The notes beneath the pieces are model-generated. The model was given only the letters and a program-made list of their open reading frames with translations, was not told the DNA's origin and ran no database searches. Made by a program: the position numbers and the translations under genes. A stretch of DNA of 64,000 nucleotides, from the NCBI RefSeq assembly GCF_001667185.1, contig NZ_LZIC01000041.1:1-64000 (forward strand). The letters run 5' to 3'. Shown in pieces: positions 62,706 through 64,000 of the stretch (positions are counted from its first letter, which is position 1; each line of letters opens with the position of its first letter). The DNA comes from Mycobacterium sp. 852002-50816_SCH5313054-b (GTDB lineage Bacteria > Actinomycetota > Actinomycetes > Mycobacteriales > Mycobacteriaceae).

Positions 62706-63872
62706 ATGAAGCTCGTGCTGGCCGGCTACGGAAGTCGTGGCGACGTCGAGCCCTGTGCCGCCCTCGCCCGGGAGCTGCTGCGCCGGGGTCACGACGTACG
62801 GATGGCCGTCTCGCCCGACAAGATGGCCTTCGTCGAGGCGGCGGGGGTCACCGCGGTCGGCTACGGACGCGACACGCGCGGGCAAATGGACTCGGCCGTG
62901 GACTTCGTCCGCAAGGTGGTCAACCCGCTCAACGCGTTGCCCGCGGTGATGGAGCGCCTGACGCAGGTCTGGACGGAGAAAACCGCGACGCTCACGTCGC
63001 TGGCCGAGGGCGCCGACCTGCTCGTGGCGGGCATCAACGAGCAGGAGCTCGCCACCGCCGTCGCGGAGTACTGCGGCATTCCGCTGGTCGCGCTGCACTT
63101 CTTCCCGGCGCGGTTGTTGTCCAGCGGTGCGCTGTATGCGGGCATGATGAAGGACGTTGCGGCGGCCCAGCGAACTGCGCTCGGCTTGCCGGAGGCCGGG
63201 TCCTCCGGTGAAGCGCTGGAAATCCAGGCCTACGACGAGCTCTGCCTGCCCGGACCCGTCGCCGAATGGGTGGAACCGGACGGCAGAAGGCCCTTCGTCG
63301 GCGCGCTGACGCTGGAGTTGCCAACGGACGCCGACGACGAGGTCCTGGGGTGGATCGCCGACGGACCGCCACCGATCTGCTTCGGCCTGGGCAGCACGCC
63401 GATCTCGTCTCCGGCGGACCTGGTCGCCATGATCGGCGCGGCCTGCGCGGAGTTGGGGGAGCGGGCGCTCGTGTGCGCCGGCCCCAACGACTTCGCCGGG
63501 GTCCCGCGCTTCGACCACGTCAACGTGGCGGGCGCGGTGAACCACGCGGCCGTCCTCCCGGCCTGCCGCGCGGTCGTCCACCATGGCGGCGCCGGCAGCA
63601 CCGCCGCGGGGCTGCGGGCCGGAATTCCCGCGCTGGTGCTGTGGCTCTGGCTCGACCAGCCCTTCTGGGCGACGGGCCTCGAGCGGCTGAAAGTCGCCGC
63701 GGAGCGTCAGTTCGTGGCCACCACCCAGGAATCGCTGGTCGCCGACCTGCGTCGCATCCTCGCGCCGGACTACGCGGCCCGAGCCCGCGAGGTGGCCGCC
63801 CAGATGATCACCTCCGCCGACAGCGTTGCCCGCGCCGCCGATCTGGTGGAAGACGCCGCCCGCCCTGGCTGA
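62706..63872 (+). CDS. Family 1 (UGT-like) glycosyltransferase
   Basis: 388 residues, GT-B fold. N-terminal LAGYGSRGDVEPCAALARELL (acceptor domain) and C-terminal donor motif HHGGAGSTAAGLRAGIPALV, with WLDQPFWATGLERL following. Closest in pattern to mycobacterial sterol/lipid glycosyltransferases such as those for glycopeptidolipids or phenolic glycolipids (Rv1524/Rv1526c type). Target unknown. TAATGT at 62687-62692 could be the -10, with a leader of about six bases. Confidence 0.9.
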   Translation: MKLVLAGYGSRGDVEPCAALARELLRRGHDVRMAVSPDKMAFVEAAGVTAVGYGRDTRGQMDSAVDFVRKVVNPLNALPAVMERLTQVWTEKTATLTSLAEGADLLVAGINEQELATAVAEYCGIPLVALHFFPARLLSSGALYAGMMKDVAAAQRTALGLPEAGSSGEALEIQAYDELCLPGPVAEWVEPDGRRPFVGALTLELPTDADDEVLGWIADGPPPICFGLGSTPISSPADLVAMIGAACAELGERALVCAGPNDFAGVPRFDHVNVAGAVNHAAVLPACRAVVHHGGAGSTAAGLRAGIPALVLWLWLDQPFWATGLERLKVAAERQFVATTQESLVADLRRILAPDYAARAREVAAQMITSADSVARAADLVEDAARPG

Positions 63873-63964
63873 GTCGGCCATCGTGCCCAAGTTGCGCCTG
63901 GCCGTCGCCTATTTCAGGCTGGGAGTCAGCTGCCCGGCGGGGCGGCACTTTGATGGGGGACACC

Positions 63965-64000
63965 ATGGCTGACCGCCCGATTCGTCCGGGATTAGTGGCC
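63965..64000 (+). CDS. Possible gene start truncated by the right window edge
   Basis: ATG 63965 preceded by GGGGGA opens MADRPIRPGLVA and continues past the edge. Too short to recognise. Confidence 0.3.
   Translation, partial: MADRPIRPGLVA

Overview
The window is high-GC actinobacterial DNA and reads as a slow-growing Mycobacterium. The gene order from about 0.1 to 55 kb is the M. tuberculosis Rv2731-Rv2667 block in reverse, with the same neighbours, many near-identical protein lengths, and mycobacterium-specific families (IdeR, ChiZ, Cei, AftC, SigA/SigB, PpgK). Protein-level resemblance suggests a non-tuberculous species such as the M. avium group, but the species cannot be fixed by eye. 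No rRNA, tRNA, CRISPR array, phage or insertion sequence was seen.

Layout. 0-7 kb: start of a DUF349-type gene running off the left end, then a membrane protein, an Rv2728c-like protein, miaA, dapF, hflX and a fadE20-type acyl-CoA dehydrogenase. 7-12.5 kb: a secreted LGFP-repeat membrane protein, then the DNA-damage node lexA/chiZ, nrdR, nitrobindin and a PhzF-type enzyme. 12.5-20 kb: alpha/beta hydrolase, PAC2 protein, a serine-protease lipoprotein absent from this place in M. tuberculosis, sthA, DUF4192, ideR and sigB. 20-31.8 kb: small conserved proteins, RidA, sigA, ppgK, suhB, cei, dut and neighbours. 31.8-40 kb: TrkA-type pair ceoB/ceoC, an APC permease, a TRAM-domain RNA methyltransferase, an ArsB/NhaD-type transporter with a CBS protein, and dxs. 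40-47 kb: RNase D-like, DUF3000, echA15, then hemE-hemY-chdC-methyltransferase, the late steps of the coproporphyrin-dependent haem route. 47-55 kb: a DUF559-type nuclease gene framed by imperfect 57-bp repeats, msrB, aftC, a secreted hydrolase-like protein, a RibD-like reductase, an AFG1-type ATPase, a GNAT enzyme, an exported protein and clpC2.

55-64 kb departs from the M. tuberculosis order: two DUF732 secreted proteins, an AGCS amino-acid:sodium symporter, a 45-residue basic protein, a CtaG-like membrane protein, an O-methyltransferase, an LpqN-like lipoprotein, an alpha/beta hydrolase, a CDF metal transporter and a family 1 glycosyltransferase. This looks like species-specific accessory content.

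The main regulatory signals are: a LexA box at lexA plus a RecA-independent (PafBC-type) damage promoter and two tandem degenerate LexA boxes in front of chiZ; a SigE/SigH-type promoter in front of sigB; two perfect GTCAAC-N5-GTTGAC operators between clpC2 and a divergent gene; a long hairpin between dapF and hflX; and a recurring arrangement in which a TANNNT -10 element sits 6-8 bases before the start codon, implying many leaderless mRNAs. That arrangement was also used to choose start codons.
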